Below are positions 13,944-22,421 of a stretch of DNA of 37,005 nucleotides, piece by piece; position 1 is the first letter of the stretch, and every line of letters begins with the position of its first letter. Source of the stretch: Bacteroidales bacterium (GTDB lineage Bacteria > Bacteroidota > Bacteroidia > Bacteroidales > UBA932). A program made the translations under genes and the position numbers. Below the pieces are notes generated by a model, which was given only the letters and a program-made list of their open reading frames with translations, was not told the DNA's origin and did not search any database. Where the stretch lies: the NCBI GenBank assembly GCA_021443605.1, contig JABUTQ010000042.1, positions 1 to 37,005 of the forward strand, read 5' to 3'.

Positions 13944-16175
13944 ATGGGAAAGAAGATTGCTATAATGCTTTTGGCAGCGCTTGTGTCACTGCCGCTTTTG
14001 GCACAGCGCCCCAAGGTCGGGGTTGTCCTTTCCGGTGGAGGAGCCAAGGGATCGGCACACGTTGGAGTTCTCAAGTATCTGGAAGAGAATAATATACCTA
14101 TAGACTACATTGCCGGTACGAGTATGGGGGCTATCATTGGAGGTCTCTATGCGATAGGTTATTCCGCAGACGACCTCGAGCAGATGATTAATTCCCAGGA
14201 CTGGCCCTTCGTGATGAGTGGTCAGGTGAATCGAGACAACATCACCTACGAAAACAGAGAATACCAGGACAGGGTGCTGCTCAGCGTCCCTTTCGGAATC
14301 CATCCCATAAAAGACTTCTCGGCAGGCATTGAATCTTCAATCCTCCCGATGGGGCTTATCGGAGACCAGCATATCACAAATCTTTTTTCAAAATACACGG
14401 TGGGTTATCAGGATTCACTGGATTTCAACAAGATGCCCATTCCGTATGCGTGCGTGGCAGTTGATCTAGACACCAAACAGGAAGTGGTGTTCCACAGCGG
14501 CGTTCTGGCAAAGGCAATGAGGGCGTCAATGTCCATCCCCGGAGTTTTTGCCCCCGTGAGGATGGGAGAAGACGTGTTTGTGGATGGCGGTGTGAAGAAC
14601 AATTTCCCCGTGGATGTGGCCAAGGAGATGGGGGCGGATATCATCATCGGAAGCCTTCTGGGGTATGAAGATCCACACGAGAAGGCTACTTACAACACGC
14701 CTCTCGATGTCGCGTCCAAGATGTTGGATATGATTACCGGACAGAAGATTGAAGAAGGGGTGGCGGTGACGGACATTCTCATATCCCCCTCGGTTGTCGG
14801 ATACAATGCCCTCAGTTTCGACTCGGAATCGCTTAAAGTATTGATGCAGAACGGATACGATGCCGCTGTAAGGAAAAAGACGGAGATTGAGGAGTTGAAA
14901 AAATACCTTGACAAATGGGACGGTCCCCTTACCGCTGCCAAGACATACAAGAAGGCGCTCAAGCCTCAGGATACCATTGAAATAGCTGCGCTTGTCGTCA
15001 GAGGTATCCCCAAAGATGACATCAGATGGCTTCTGGACGATACCAAAATAGCCCCGGGCGTAAGGACAACCATAGACAATATCGACAACGCGATAGACGA
15101 TTTGTATGCCACCGAGGCATTCACCTCCATCAATTATTCACTTGTCGGAAAGGAATCTCCGTTCAATCTTGAATTGGAATTCAATCCCGCTCCCAAGAAC
15201 GTTGCAGGTCTCGGGGCAAGGTTCGATACCCAGGAGATAGCATCTCTTCTCTTCGATTTCAGGTTCAATCACAAGAAGTTATACGGTTCAAGATATTTCT
15301 TGCAAGCCAAGTTGCACAACAATTTCTACGTGAATGCCGGATATACTTATGCATTCAAGTCCAGATTCGAGGTTGGGGCATCGGCCGGTATCAAGCGCCA
15401 TTATTTCAATATGATGGACATTGACAAGGAGGTTGGAAACGTTTCGTATCTACACTACTTCGGCAAGGTGAACCTCAGTACCAGCAGGCTGAAAAAAGTG
15501 AAGATAAATGCCGGTGGAAGAATCGACATTTACACTTATCGAAACAGTTTCCCGATTATATCATATTCAGATATTTATGACTACGATAACAGGAGCAATA
15601 TCTTCCCCGGCGTGTATTTTTCTTTGGACTTCGATAATACAGACAGCCCCGCCATTCCTAATAGAGGAGTGTCATTAAATTGGACGTCAAGGCTTTACAA
15701 GCCTGTGGCGGTTGCAGACAAATCGTGGTTCTCACTACACAACCTTTCCTTCAGTGCCGCCTGGACTCCTTGTGAATATGTCACGGTCCTTCCTTTTGTG
15801 AATGCCCGTCTGGTGCTTGGCAAGAATCCTCCGGTAATCGCCGCGAATGTGGTTGGCGGGTATCAGAGCGGAAAATTCATGTCCCAGCAACTGCCGTTCT
15901 ACGGCATTCTCAATCCCATTATCGTCGGGAAGTTCTTGGCTATTGGAGGTCTTGACTTACGCGGCAATATCGGACAGGCGCATCACGTTTATCTTGGCGG
16001 AAACTACGCATTCCAGGGAAATGACGTCAAGTCGGTTTTGGAGCAAGACAACTTCTGGGGTGTGCGATTGGGTTATACCTTCAATTCAAAGGCGGGCCCG
16101 CTTTCGTTCAATGTCCATTATTCCGATTTCACAAGAAAGGTCGGGGTATATATCAGTCTCGGTTATAATTTCTAA
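13944..16175 (+). CDS. Patatin-like phospholipase with C-terminal outer-membrane barrel (type Vd-like)
   Basis: This 743-residue protein has a signal peptide (residues 1-21, cleaved near LLAQ). Its patatin domain has the oxyanion block GGGAKG (31-36), nucleophile S60 in GTSMG, and the catalytic Asp in D214-G-G. A POTRA-like domain follows (about 345-420, DTIEIAALVVRGIPKDD), then a C-terminal Omp85-type beta-barrel rich in alternating hydrophobic strands and ending in Phe (GYNF). This architecture is the type Vd (PlpD-like) arrangement. The predicted activity is serine acyl hydrolysis of lipids at or outside the outer membrane. The whole Ser-Asp dyad is present, so it should be active. recX follows after five bases. 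Confidence 0.9.
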   Translation: MGKKIAIMLLAALVSLPLLAQRPKVGVVLSGGGAKGSAHVGVLKYLEENNIPIDYIAGTSMGAIIGGLYAIGYSADDLEQMINSQDWPFVMSGQVNRDNITYENREYQDRVLLSVPFGIHPIKDFSAGIESSILPMGLIGDQHITNLFSKYTVGYQDSLDFNKMPIPYACVAVDLDTKQEVVFHSGVLAKAMRASMSIPGVFAPVRMGEDVFVDGGVKNNFPVDVAKEMGADIIIGSLLGYEDPHEKATYNTPLDVASKMLDMITGQKIEEGVAVTDILISPSVVGYNALSFDSESLKVLMQNGYDAAVRKKTEIEELKKYLDKWDGPLTAAKTYKKALKPQDTIEIAALVVRGIPKDDIRWLLDDTKIAPGVRTTIDNIDNAIDDLYATEAFTSINYSLVGKESPFNLELEFNPAPKNVAGLGARFDTQEIASLLFDFRFNHKKLYGSRYFLQAKLHNNFYVNAGYTYAFKSRFEVGASAGIKRHYFNMMDIDKEVGNVSYLHYFGKVNLSTSRLKKVKINAGGRIDIYTYRNSFPIISYSDIYDYDNRSNIFPGVYFSLDFDNTDSPAIPNRGVSLNWTSRLYKPVAVADKSWFSLHNLSFSAAWTPCEYVTVLPFVNARLVLGKNPPVIAANVVGGYQSGKFMSQQLPFYGILNPIIVGKFLAIGGLDLRGNIGQAHHVYLGGNYAFQGNDVKSVLEQDNFWGVRLGYTFNSKAGPLSFNVHYSDFTRKVGVYISLGYNF

Positions 16176-16180
16176 CGGCT

Positions 16181-16654
16181 ATGGAAACAGAAGATATTTT
16201 AAACAGGATGAGAAAGTACTGCAGCAAGAAAGAGTGCTGCAAAGTGGATGTCTATAAGAAGATTATGGACATTGCTCTCAAAGAGAACATTGATATCGAT
16301 CCCGATGAAATTATTGAAAAACTGTGCAGGGAGAGATATATAGACGAGATGCGCTATGCAAAGGCTTTTGCCCACGACAAGAGCGTGTTGCAGGGGTGGG
16401 GCGATATGAAGATAAAATACCAGCTCCGCCAGAAAGGCATCGACCCTGACATCATAATGTCTGCCGTTGAGGTGATAGACCACGATGCCTCGAAGGCAAA
16501 GATGAAAAGTTTGCTGGAGGCGTATTACAACAGGCTTTCCGGCGAAGAGGACGAGAAGTTCATGAAGCTTCTCCGCTTCGGAATAAGAAGAGGTTTTATT
16601 TTTGGACAAATCAAATCGGTATATGATAGTATCAGATCAAATAAAAGAGATTAA
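16181..16654 (+). CDS. recX: Regulatory protein RecX
   Basis: RecX binds RecA filaments and limits recombinase activity. The 157 residues form the usual three-helix tandem repeats: IDPDEIIEKLCRERYIDEMRYAKAF, then GWGDMKIKYQLRQKGID, and a third repeat ending with FGIRRGFIFGQI. The start is five bases after the patatin stop. Its last 32 bases overlap the start of prfB in another frame, so recX and prfB are probably translationally linked. recA is not nearby. The acidic and Cys-containing N-terminal segment (YCSKKECCKVD) is a little unusual for the family. Confidence 0.88.
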   Translation: METEDILNRMRKYCSKKECCKVDVYKKIMDIALKENIDIDPDEIIEKLCRERYIDEMRYAKAFAHDKSVLQGWGDMKIKYQLRQKGIDPDIIMSAVEVIDHDASKAKMKSLLEAYYNRLSGEEDEKFMKLLRFGIRRGFIFGQIKSVYDSIRSNKRD

Positions 16655-17703
16655 ACAGCGGATAGAGACGTTGGGGAGGTGTCTTTGACATCGCTTCGAA
16701 GAGAGAAGAATTAGCGACAAGAGAAGAGAAAACGCTTGCCCCCGGCTTTTGGGACGACCCCAAAAAAGCGGAGGCAGAGCTCAAGGAGATAGCCGGCATC
16801 AAATTTTGGGTATCTTCGTATAATTCTGCAACAGAAGCACTTGCGGATTTGGAAACCTTGATGGATTTTGGTGCGGAGGCCGAAGCCGATGCAGAAAAGG
16901 CATACGCAGACCTCTGTGCAAAAGTGGAATCGGTGGAGCTTCGCAATATGCTCGGTGAAGAGGGTGACAGTCTTGGAGCTTTGCTCAAGATAAATTCCGG
17001 AGCAGGTGGCACGGAGAGCAACGACTGGTCGGCAATGCTTATGCGAATGTATCTCCGTTGGGCGGAGCGAAACGGCTACAAGACCACCATCAGCGATATT
17101 CTGGACGGCGACGAGGCGGGTATAAAATCGGTTACGATAGAGATTGAGGGCGATTATGCTTTCGGGTATCTGAAAGCTGAGAGCGGCGTGCACCGTCTTG
17201 TGCGCATCTCCCCGTTTAACGCGCAGGGGAAGAGGCAGACGACTTTCTCTTCCGTATTCGTCTATCCTTTGGTGGATGATACCATCGAAATAGAGATAAA
17301 TCCGGCGGATCTCGAGTGGGATACATACCGTTCGAGCGGTGCCGGCGGGCAGAACGTCAACAAAGTGGAGACCGGAGTGCGCGTGCGCCATATCCCTACA
17401 GGAATCGTGGTGGAGAATACAGAGACTCGTTCGCAGCTCGACAACCGACAGAATGCGTTGCGCATATTGAAATCCCATCTCTACGACCTCGAGCTCAAAA
17501 AGCGTCAGGCGAAGCAGGCGGAACTCGAGGGGCAGAAGAAAAAAATAGAGTGGGGGAGTCAGATTCGCAGTTACGTGCTCCATCCTTACAAGATGGTGAA
17601 GGATTTGCGCACCGGATATGAAACGTCTGACACTCAGGGAGTTCTCGATGGCGATATCAATGAGTTTATGAAAGTTTATCTAATGGAAAACAGTAAGAAT
17701 TAA
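16623..17703 (+). CDS. prfB: Peptide chain release factor 2 (programmed +1 frameshift)
   Basis: RF2 ends translation at UAA and UGA. The ATG at 16623 opens 21 codons ending at CTT, then an in-frame TGA at 16686-16688. A +1 shift skips T16686 and continues GAC ATC GCT in the frame that stops at 17701-17703, giving 359 residues. The stop-recognition motif SPF is in ISPFNAQGKRQTTF, and the peptidyl-hydrolysis GGQ is in SSGAGGQNVNKVETG. The first 32 bases overlap the end of recX. Regulation is the classical RF2 autogenous control: low RF2 slows UGA reading and favours the shift. This is a normal gene, not a pseudogene. Confidence 0.97.
16675..16689 (+). promoter_or_regulatory. RF2 autoregulatory +1 frameshift site
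   Basis: The sequence GGAGGTGTCTTTGAC holds an internal Shine-Dalgarno-like GGAGG three bases before CTT TGA C, the standard slippage arrangement of prfB. The ribosome either stops at UGA or shifts onto the GAC codon. Confidence 0.93.
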
Positions 17704-17721
17704 CAAATACAAATCAATATT

Positions 17722-19332
17722 ATGGAATTCAAATATCAGGAAATGTTTCCGCTGGGTGAAGACAAGACCCAGTATCGTCTCTTGACAAAAGATTATGTCG
17801 AAGAGGTTGACTTTAATGGTGAAAAGGTATTGAAAGTTGCTCCCGAAGGGCTCCGTTTTCTTGCTCGTCAGGCTATGCACGACGTGTCGTTTATGCTCCG
17901 TCCCGCTCATAATGAGATGGTTTCAAAGATTCTCTCAGATCCTGAGAGCAGTGCGAACGACAAAGCCGTTGCCCTTACAATGCTTCTCAACGCAGGTGTG
18001 GCCGCAAAGGGACAGCTTCCGTTCTGCCAGGATACCGGTACAGCCACAATCGTTGCCAAAAAAGGGCAGAAAGTATGGACCGGCGGCGGTGACACCGAAG
18101 CTCTCTATCACGGTGTTTATGATACTTACACAACTGACAATCTGCGATATAGCCAGACAGTTGCCCTCGATATGTACACCGAGAAAAATACCGGCAACAA
18201 CCTCCCTGCACAGGTGGATATCTATGCCACTGACGGAGCAGAATACAAATTCCTCTTCGTAGCAAAAGGAGGCGGAAGCGCAAACAAGACATATCTCTTC
18301 CAGGAAACCAAGGCCCTCCTGAATCCCGAGAAACTCGAAAAATTCCTTGTGGACAAGATGCGCACCCTTGGAACTGCAGCCTGCCCTCCGTACCATATCG
18401 CTTTTGTGATTGGCGGCACTTCTGCCGAGATGAACCTCAAGACCGTGAAACTCGCCTCTGCAAAATATTATGACGAGCTCCCCACTTCCGGCAACGACCT
18501 CGGTCGCGCATTCCGCGACCTTGAAATGGAGGCCAAGCTCCTTGAAGCAGCCCATAAACTTGGGCTTGGCGCACAGTTCGGCGGCAAGGCTTTCGCTCAC
18601 GATATCAGAGTGATACGTCTTCCTCGTCACGGCGCTTCGTGCCCTGTCGGAATGGGAGTAAGCTGCTCTGCAGACCGTAATGTCAAGGCCAAGATAAACA
18701 AGGACGGCATCTGGCTCGAGCAACTCGACACCAATCCTCTTCGCCTGGTTCCCGAGCAGTATCTCAACAGCAAACACTCTACAGGTGTGAAGATAGACCT
18801 CAACCGCCCGATGAAAGAGGTTTGCGCAGAGCTCAGCAAATATCCTGTCTCTACTTTCCTCCTTTTGAAAGGAACAATCATCGTTGGCCGCGACATCGCC
18901 CACGCCAAACTGAAAGAGCGCATCGACCGCGGCGAGGGTCTTCCTCAGTATATGAAAGACCATCCCATTTATTATGCCGGCCCGGCCAAGACACCCGCAG
19001 GAATGCCTTCAGGCAGCTTCGGCCCCACAACTGCCGGACGTATGGACAGCTATGTGGATTTGTTCCAGGACAATGGCGGCAGTATGATTATGATTGCCAA
19101 GGGCAACCGCAGCAAACAGGTTACAGATGCCTGCAAGAAGCACGGTGGATTCTATCTTGGAAGCATCGGCGGCCCCGCAGCCAAACTTGCACAGGACAAC
19201 ATCAAGAAGGTGGAATGCCTTGAATATCCGGAGCTTGGAATGGAGGCCATTTGGCGCATTGAAGTGGAAGATTTCCCTGCCTTCATCCTCGTAGATGACA
19301 AAGGCAACGACTTCTTCGCCGACAAGATGTAG
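17722..19332 (+). CDS. Class I (iron-sulfur) fumarate hydratase
   Basis: This 536-residue enzyme interconverts fumarate and malate in the TCA or reductive succinate pathway and uses an oxygen-sensitive [4Fe-4S] cluster. The N-terminal block LLNAGVAAKGQLPFCQDTGTATIV carries the first cluster cysteine, GTAACPPYHIAFVIGGTSAEMN the second, and ASCPVGMGVSCSADRN further conserved cysteines. The C-terminal FumB-like domain includes PAGMPSGSFGPTTAGRMD. The length matches FumA/FumB. It follows prfB by 18 bases and ends in a strong terminator at 19388-19436. It is metabolically linked to the sdhC product, although the two are not adjacent. Confidence 0.95.
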   Translation: MEFKYQEMFPLGEDKTQYRLLTKDYVEEVDFNGEKVLKVAPEGLRFLARQAMHDVSFMLRPAHNEMVSKILSDPESSANDKAVALTMLLNAGVAAKGQLPFCQDTGTATIVAKKGQKVWTGGGDTEALYHGVYDTYTTDNLRYSQTVALDMYTEKNTGNNLPAQVDIYATDGAEYKFLFVAKGGGSANKTYLFQETKALLNPEKLEKFLVDKMRTLGTAACPPYHIAFVIGGTSAEMNLKTVKLASAKYYDELPTSGNDLGRAFRDLEMEAKLLEAAHKLGLGAQFGGKAFAHDIRVIRLPRHGASCPVGMGVSCSADRNVKAKINKDGIWLEQLDTNPLRLVPEQYLNSKHSTGVKIDLNRPMKEVCAELSKYPVSTFLLLKGTIIVGRDIAHAKLKERIDRGEGLPQYMKDHPIYYAGPAKTPAGMPSGSFGPTTAGRMDSYVDLFQDNGGSMIMIAKGNRSKQVTDACKKHGGFYLGSIGGPAAKLAQDNIKKVECLEYPELGMEAIWRIEVEDFPAFILVDDKGNDFFADKM

Positions 19333-19353
19333 AACCCTCATTCCGAGGTAGTT

Positions 19354-19387
19354 GCGTCATTCTGAGCGACAGCGAAGAATCTCCACG
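19354..19387. repeat. Dispersed-type repeat with interrupted hairpin
   Basis: This intergenic stretch reads GCGTCATTCTGAGCG, then ACAGCGAAGAATCT. It resembles a sequence I have often seen scattered between genes in many bacterial genomes (TCATTCTGAGCG...CGAAGAATCT). ATTCT (19359-19363) pairs with AGAAT (19376-19380); inside are tandem G-A and A-G oppositions and then GC/GC pairs. Only one copy is in this window. Confidence 0.5.
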
Positions 19388-19436
19388 AAAATCCTCAAAA
19401 GGTTGTTGCCAATAAACCTTTTGAGGATTTTTTCTT
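19388..19436 (+). terminator. Strong terminator after fumarase
   Basis: AAAATCCTCAAAAGGTT (19388-19404) pairs perfectly over 17 bases with AACCTTTTGAGGATTTT (19415-19431). The loop is ten bases and the T run is interrupted by C. The A-rich 5' side means it could also act on minus-strand transcripts. Confidence 0.85.
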
Positions 19437-19466
19437 GCAGTATTTCAATATAAATATATAATTTTG
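19435..19466 (+). promoter_or_regulatory. Putative promoter for the small winged-helix ORF
   Basis: TTG at 19435-19437 and TAATTTTG at 19459-19466 are separated by 21 bases, one of the best -33/-7 pairs in the window. A GTG start at 19482 follows 15 bases later. Confidence 0.5.
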
Positions 19467-19481
19467 TGTCTTAAAAGGTTA

Positions 19482-19625
19482 GTGGATGATAACCATTTAA
19501 TTAAAAAATATGGCATCAGCATTACAGCCATCCAAAAACTCATCAATCAACTTGTTGTAAAAAACTATATAGAGAAGAATCCGACAGACAACACCTGGCG
19601 AGTAATCATAACCCCTTCGTTATAA
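19482..19625 (+). CDS. Short winged-helix-like ORF, possibly a gene remnant
   Basis: A 47-residue ORF starts at GTG 19482. It reads as a helix-turn-helix followed by a beta wing: KKYGISITAIQKLINQL, then VVKNYIEKN, then NTWRVIITPSL. This resembles the C-terminal winged helix found on larger regulators and AlbA/Fic-type proteins, so it may be the remnant of a longer gene. A good promoter sits directly upstream, which also allows a genuine miniprotein. The end is ten bases from the convergent amidohydrolase stop. The family is not recognised. Confidence 0.35.
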   Translation: MDDNHLIKKYGISITAIQKLINQLVVKNYIEKNPTDNTWRVIITPSL

Positions 19626-19635
19626 AGGATTTGCA

Positions 19636-21303
19636 CTACACCCGGCAGAGGGTGTGGCCGGCAAGGGTGCCCGTGTGCTTTCCTTCTGAGATTGCGTGCG
19701 CTCCGTTTACGAAAACGTGTTCGATACCGGTAGGGAAGGTGTGCGGATTGGCATAGGTTGCAAGATCCTTTATTGTATCGGGATTGAAGACAACCACGTC
19801 TGCAGCATACCCCGGAATCAGCAGCCCGCGGTTCCCGATATGAAGCCGTGAGGCGGGAAGGCCGGTGCACTTGTAGATTGCCGTAGCCATATCTACCACC
19901 TTCTCCTCGCGGACAAATTTCTCGAAGAAGCGGGGGAAGGTCCCATACGACCGCGGATGGGGAATCTCTTTGCTGAGGACACCTTCCGGAGAATAGACGC
20001 TCCCGTCGGATGCCGGCATCGAAAGCGGATGGGCATAAATCATATTCAGGTTTTCTTCTTTCATCGCAAATACCGCCATCTGCACGCCAAGTCTCTCTGT
20101 AACAAGTAGATGGTGAATCATTGGCCAAATATCGAGACCGGAAATTTCACAACACTCGGCAATGTTCTTTCCGGAATATTGTGCATTTTCGGGACGTGAG
20201 CAGGCGGCTATAAGGATTTTTTGAGCTCCTCCGAGCTGCTTCACACGATTTTCGGCATACTGCCCTATCGTTTTTTCTGTCACCGGATTGTCGAGCCTCG
20301 CAAGGATGTCGTCCGTTGAGCCGTCTCGCATATTGAGTGGGATAATGTTCGACAGCCCGGTGAAGAATGCCAGATAAGGATAGCGGTCAAAAGTAATATC
20401 GATACCACCGTTGCGTGCTTCATCAATAAGTTCAAGAAGGTGAGGAAGTTTGTGCCAGTTCGGTTCATTTTGGGCTTTCAAATGGGATATCTCCAATCTC
20501 GCTCCACTCTTGCGGGCAAAATCTATCGCCTCGGCGACCGCCTGCTCCACAAAATTGTCTTCATTCCGCATATGAATCGCGTAAAGGGCATCGTGTTTGG
20601 CCACCACCTTGCACAAGGCAATCATCTCTTCCACTGAAGCATACGAACCCGGGGCATATTCCAGCCCGAACGAGAGGCCGATTGCCCCCATCTCCAATTC
20701 TTTGTCCAGAATATTGCACATTTGCTCTATCTGCTCTTTCGTCGCAGGGATGTTCTTGTTGCCAACTACGCTGGAACGAAGGCTTCCCTGCCCGACGTAG
20801 CTTGCATAATTTATCCCTATCTTATTGTTGTCAAGCGCTGTGTAAAATCCGTCTATATCTTTCCAAAAAGGATTTCCCCAGCGGAGGCGCTCCTTGTTTG
20901 CCTCATAATATGCATCTGAATAGGGAAACGGAGAGTCACCGCAGTTGCCTCCGATGTCTGTCGTTACCCCCTGGAATATGCGGCTGTCCCCTTTGGGGGC
21001 CTCAAACAGATTGGTGTCCGTGTGGGAGTGTATGTCGATAAATCCCGGGCTCACCGCCATTCCTTTTGCATCGATTACCAAATCTGCACTTGAGCCGAGA
21101 TCCTGCCCGATGGCCGCTATTTTCCCTTCGCGGATTCCCAAATCGCCTTTGATTGCAGGCTTGCCGTCGCCCGAATAGATTGTGCCGTTTTTGATTATCG
21201 TATCAAAATGATTGCGTGTGCATGCAGTTGCAAACGGTGAGAATGAAATTCCCAACGCTGCGGCTCCGAATGCCGATGTCTTGAAGAAATCCCTTCTATT
21301 CAT
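19636..21303 (-). CDS. N-acyl-D-amino-acid deacylase family amidohydrolase, Tat-exported
   Basis: This is a predicted zinc amidohydrolase of about 555 residues. The ATG at 21301-21303 starts MNRRDFFKTS, a twin-arginine signal followed by a hydrophobic core ending at FATAC, so it may be a Tat-exported lipoprotein. Metal-site features are HxH (H92, H94 in IDIHSHTD) and C121 in GGNCGDSP, the cysteine ligand typical of D-aminoacylases. QGVTTDIGGN, EISHLKAQNEPNW, FDRYPY and a late GHTLCR end support the family. The likely substrate is N-acylated D-amino acids or related peptidoglycan-derived compounds. apbE lies five bases upstream in the same direction, so the two form a transcription unit. Confidence 0.85.
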   Translation of the reverse strand: MNRRDFFKTSAFGAAALGISFSPFATACTRNHFDTIIKNGTIYSGDGKPAIKGDLGIREGKIAAIGQDLGSSADLVIDAKGMAVSPGFIDIHSHTDTNLFEAPKGDSRIFQGVTTDIGGNCGDSPFPYSDAYYEANKERLRWGNPFWKDIDGFYTALDNNKIGINYASYVGQGSLRSSVVGNKNIPATKEQIEQMCNILDKELEMGAIGLSFGLEYAPGSYASVEEMIALCKVVAKHDALYAIHMRNEDNFVEQAVAEAIDFARKSGARLEISHLKAQNEPNWHKLPHLLELIDEARNGGIDITFDRYPYLAFFTGLSNIIPLNMRDGSTDDILARLDNPVTEKTIGQYAENRVKQLGGAQKILIAACSRPENAQYSGKNIAECCEISGLDIWPMIHHLLVTERLGVQMAVFAMKEENLNMIYAHPLSMPASDGSVYSPEGVLSKEIPHPRSYGTFPRFFEKFVREEKVVDMATAIYKCTGLPASRLHIGNRGLLIPGYAADVVVFNPDTIKDLATYANPHTFPTGIEHVFVNGAHAISEGKHTGTLAGHTLCRV

Positions 21304-21308
21304 ATTAT

Positions 21309-22346
21309 TTAGTTTTCTGAATCGAGTTTCAGGTTTGGTGTGTGCCACACTTTCATATCATCTTGCTCTCCATAAACGAGATATGCCTCAAATCCCATCT
21401 TCTGTGCAATCTCTTTTGCTGCATCAAGCCCCACAACCATAAGCCAGGTAGCATAAGCATCTGCTGTGGCGCCGTCTTGTGCTGATACTGTGGCACTTAG
21501 CAGAGTGTGCGTTACCGGATACCCCGTGAATGGATCTATCGTATGGGAATATTTCTCTCCGTCTTTCACATAAAATTTCCGATAATTTCCCGAGGTCACA
21601 AGGCCGCAGTCCGTGATGTTGAGGATATCCTGTTTCAACTCGCCCGAAGCGTTGTTTCCATCGACCGGTTTGTCTATCCACACGCGCCACGTCCCTTTCC
21701 GAGGGCTCTCTCCGGCGCAGACAATCTCCCCTCCAAGCTCTATGATATAATCTTTGCAGCCCTCTCTTTTCAGTATTCCGGCAAGGAGGTCGCAAGTGAA
21801 TCCTTGGGCTATAGCATTGAAATTCAGTTTGATGCGAGAATCTTCCTTTTTGAGGTGTATCGTGCCGTCATCGTATTTTGCGAGAGATACCTTCTCCATC
21901 CCCACAAAAGACAAGACGCTGTCCACCTTCATCTTGGTTGCTGTCGTATCCTGTGAAAAACCAAATCCCCAAATGTCGAACAGGGGAGCCGCCGAAGGGT
22001 CGAATGCCCCGCCGCTGATGTCGTATATCCGTTTGGAGATTGTGAAAGTCTCAACAAAGATATCATCAAGGGGAATATCCTGATTGTCATTTACTCTTGA
22101 AAGGATAGATCCTTTGTTATAGCCCGAGATGGACATATCAACCGCCTTGAGCAAGGAATCTATCGAAGCTTCTACCGCTTTTATGTCTGAAGTATCTGGT
22201 AATCTGCAAGTTATGTTATATGTCCCCCCTTGCGCCTCGCCTGCGAAACGGGTGTAGTTGTCATAAGAATTAATACATCCGCAAAAGAAAAATGACGAAG
22301 CAAAAAGGAGCAAAAAAACAGAATGTCTATGATTGATTTTTATCAT
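21309..22346 (-). CDS. apbE: FAD:protein FMN transferase, lipoprotein
   Basis: ApbE attaches FMN from FAD to a Thr or Ser of target flavoproteins, for example in Rnf or Nqr complexes, on the outside of the inner membrane. The start at 22344-22346 (MIKINHRHSVF) gives a signal peptide with lipobox FFCGC; the open frame upstream is not used. The family blocks GEAQGGTYNI, GGAFDPSAAPLFDIWGFG, NFNAIAQGFTCD, YIIELGGEIVCAG, DCGLVTSGNYRKFY and SHTIDPFTGYPV are all present, with a late AQDGATADAYATWLMV. At 345 residues the length is normal. It precedes the amidohydrolase gene. No target flavoprotein is in the window. Confidence 0.93.
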   Translation of the reverse strand: MIKINHRHSVFLLLFASSFFFCGCINSYDNYTRFAGEAQGGTYNITCRLPDTSDIKAVEASIDSLLKAVDMSISGYNKGSILSRVNDNQDIPLDDIFVETFTISKRIYDISGGAFDPSAAPLFDIWGFGFSQDTTATKMKVDSVLSFVGMEKVSLAKYDDGTIHLKKEDSRIKLNFNAIAQGFTCDLLAGILKREGCKDYIIELGGEIVCAGESPRKGTWRVWIDKPVDGNNASGELKQDILNITDCGLVTSGNYRKFYVKDGEKYSHTIDPFTGYPVTHTLLSATVSAQDGATADAYATWLMVVGLDAAKEIAQKMGFEAYLVYGEQDDMKVWHTPNLKLDSEN

Positions 22347-22421
22347 TTGGATGGCACGATTTTCGTTCCTGATTACGCAAAATTCCAAAAAAAAGTGCAT
22401 ATTTGCAAGTTATAAATTGAA

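Noticed and set aside
16623..16850. prfB read as a broken pseudogene because of its early TGA
   Set aside because: The TGA sits in the standard RF2 frameshift site with its Shine-Dalgarno-like sequence, and the rest of the protein is intact.
17935..18963. A 342-residue open frame on the minus strand
   Set aside because: It is antisense to the class I fumarase, whose full-length family match is unambiguous. Codon bias of the real gene leaves the shadow frame open.
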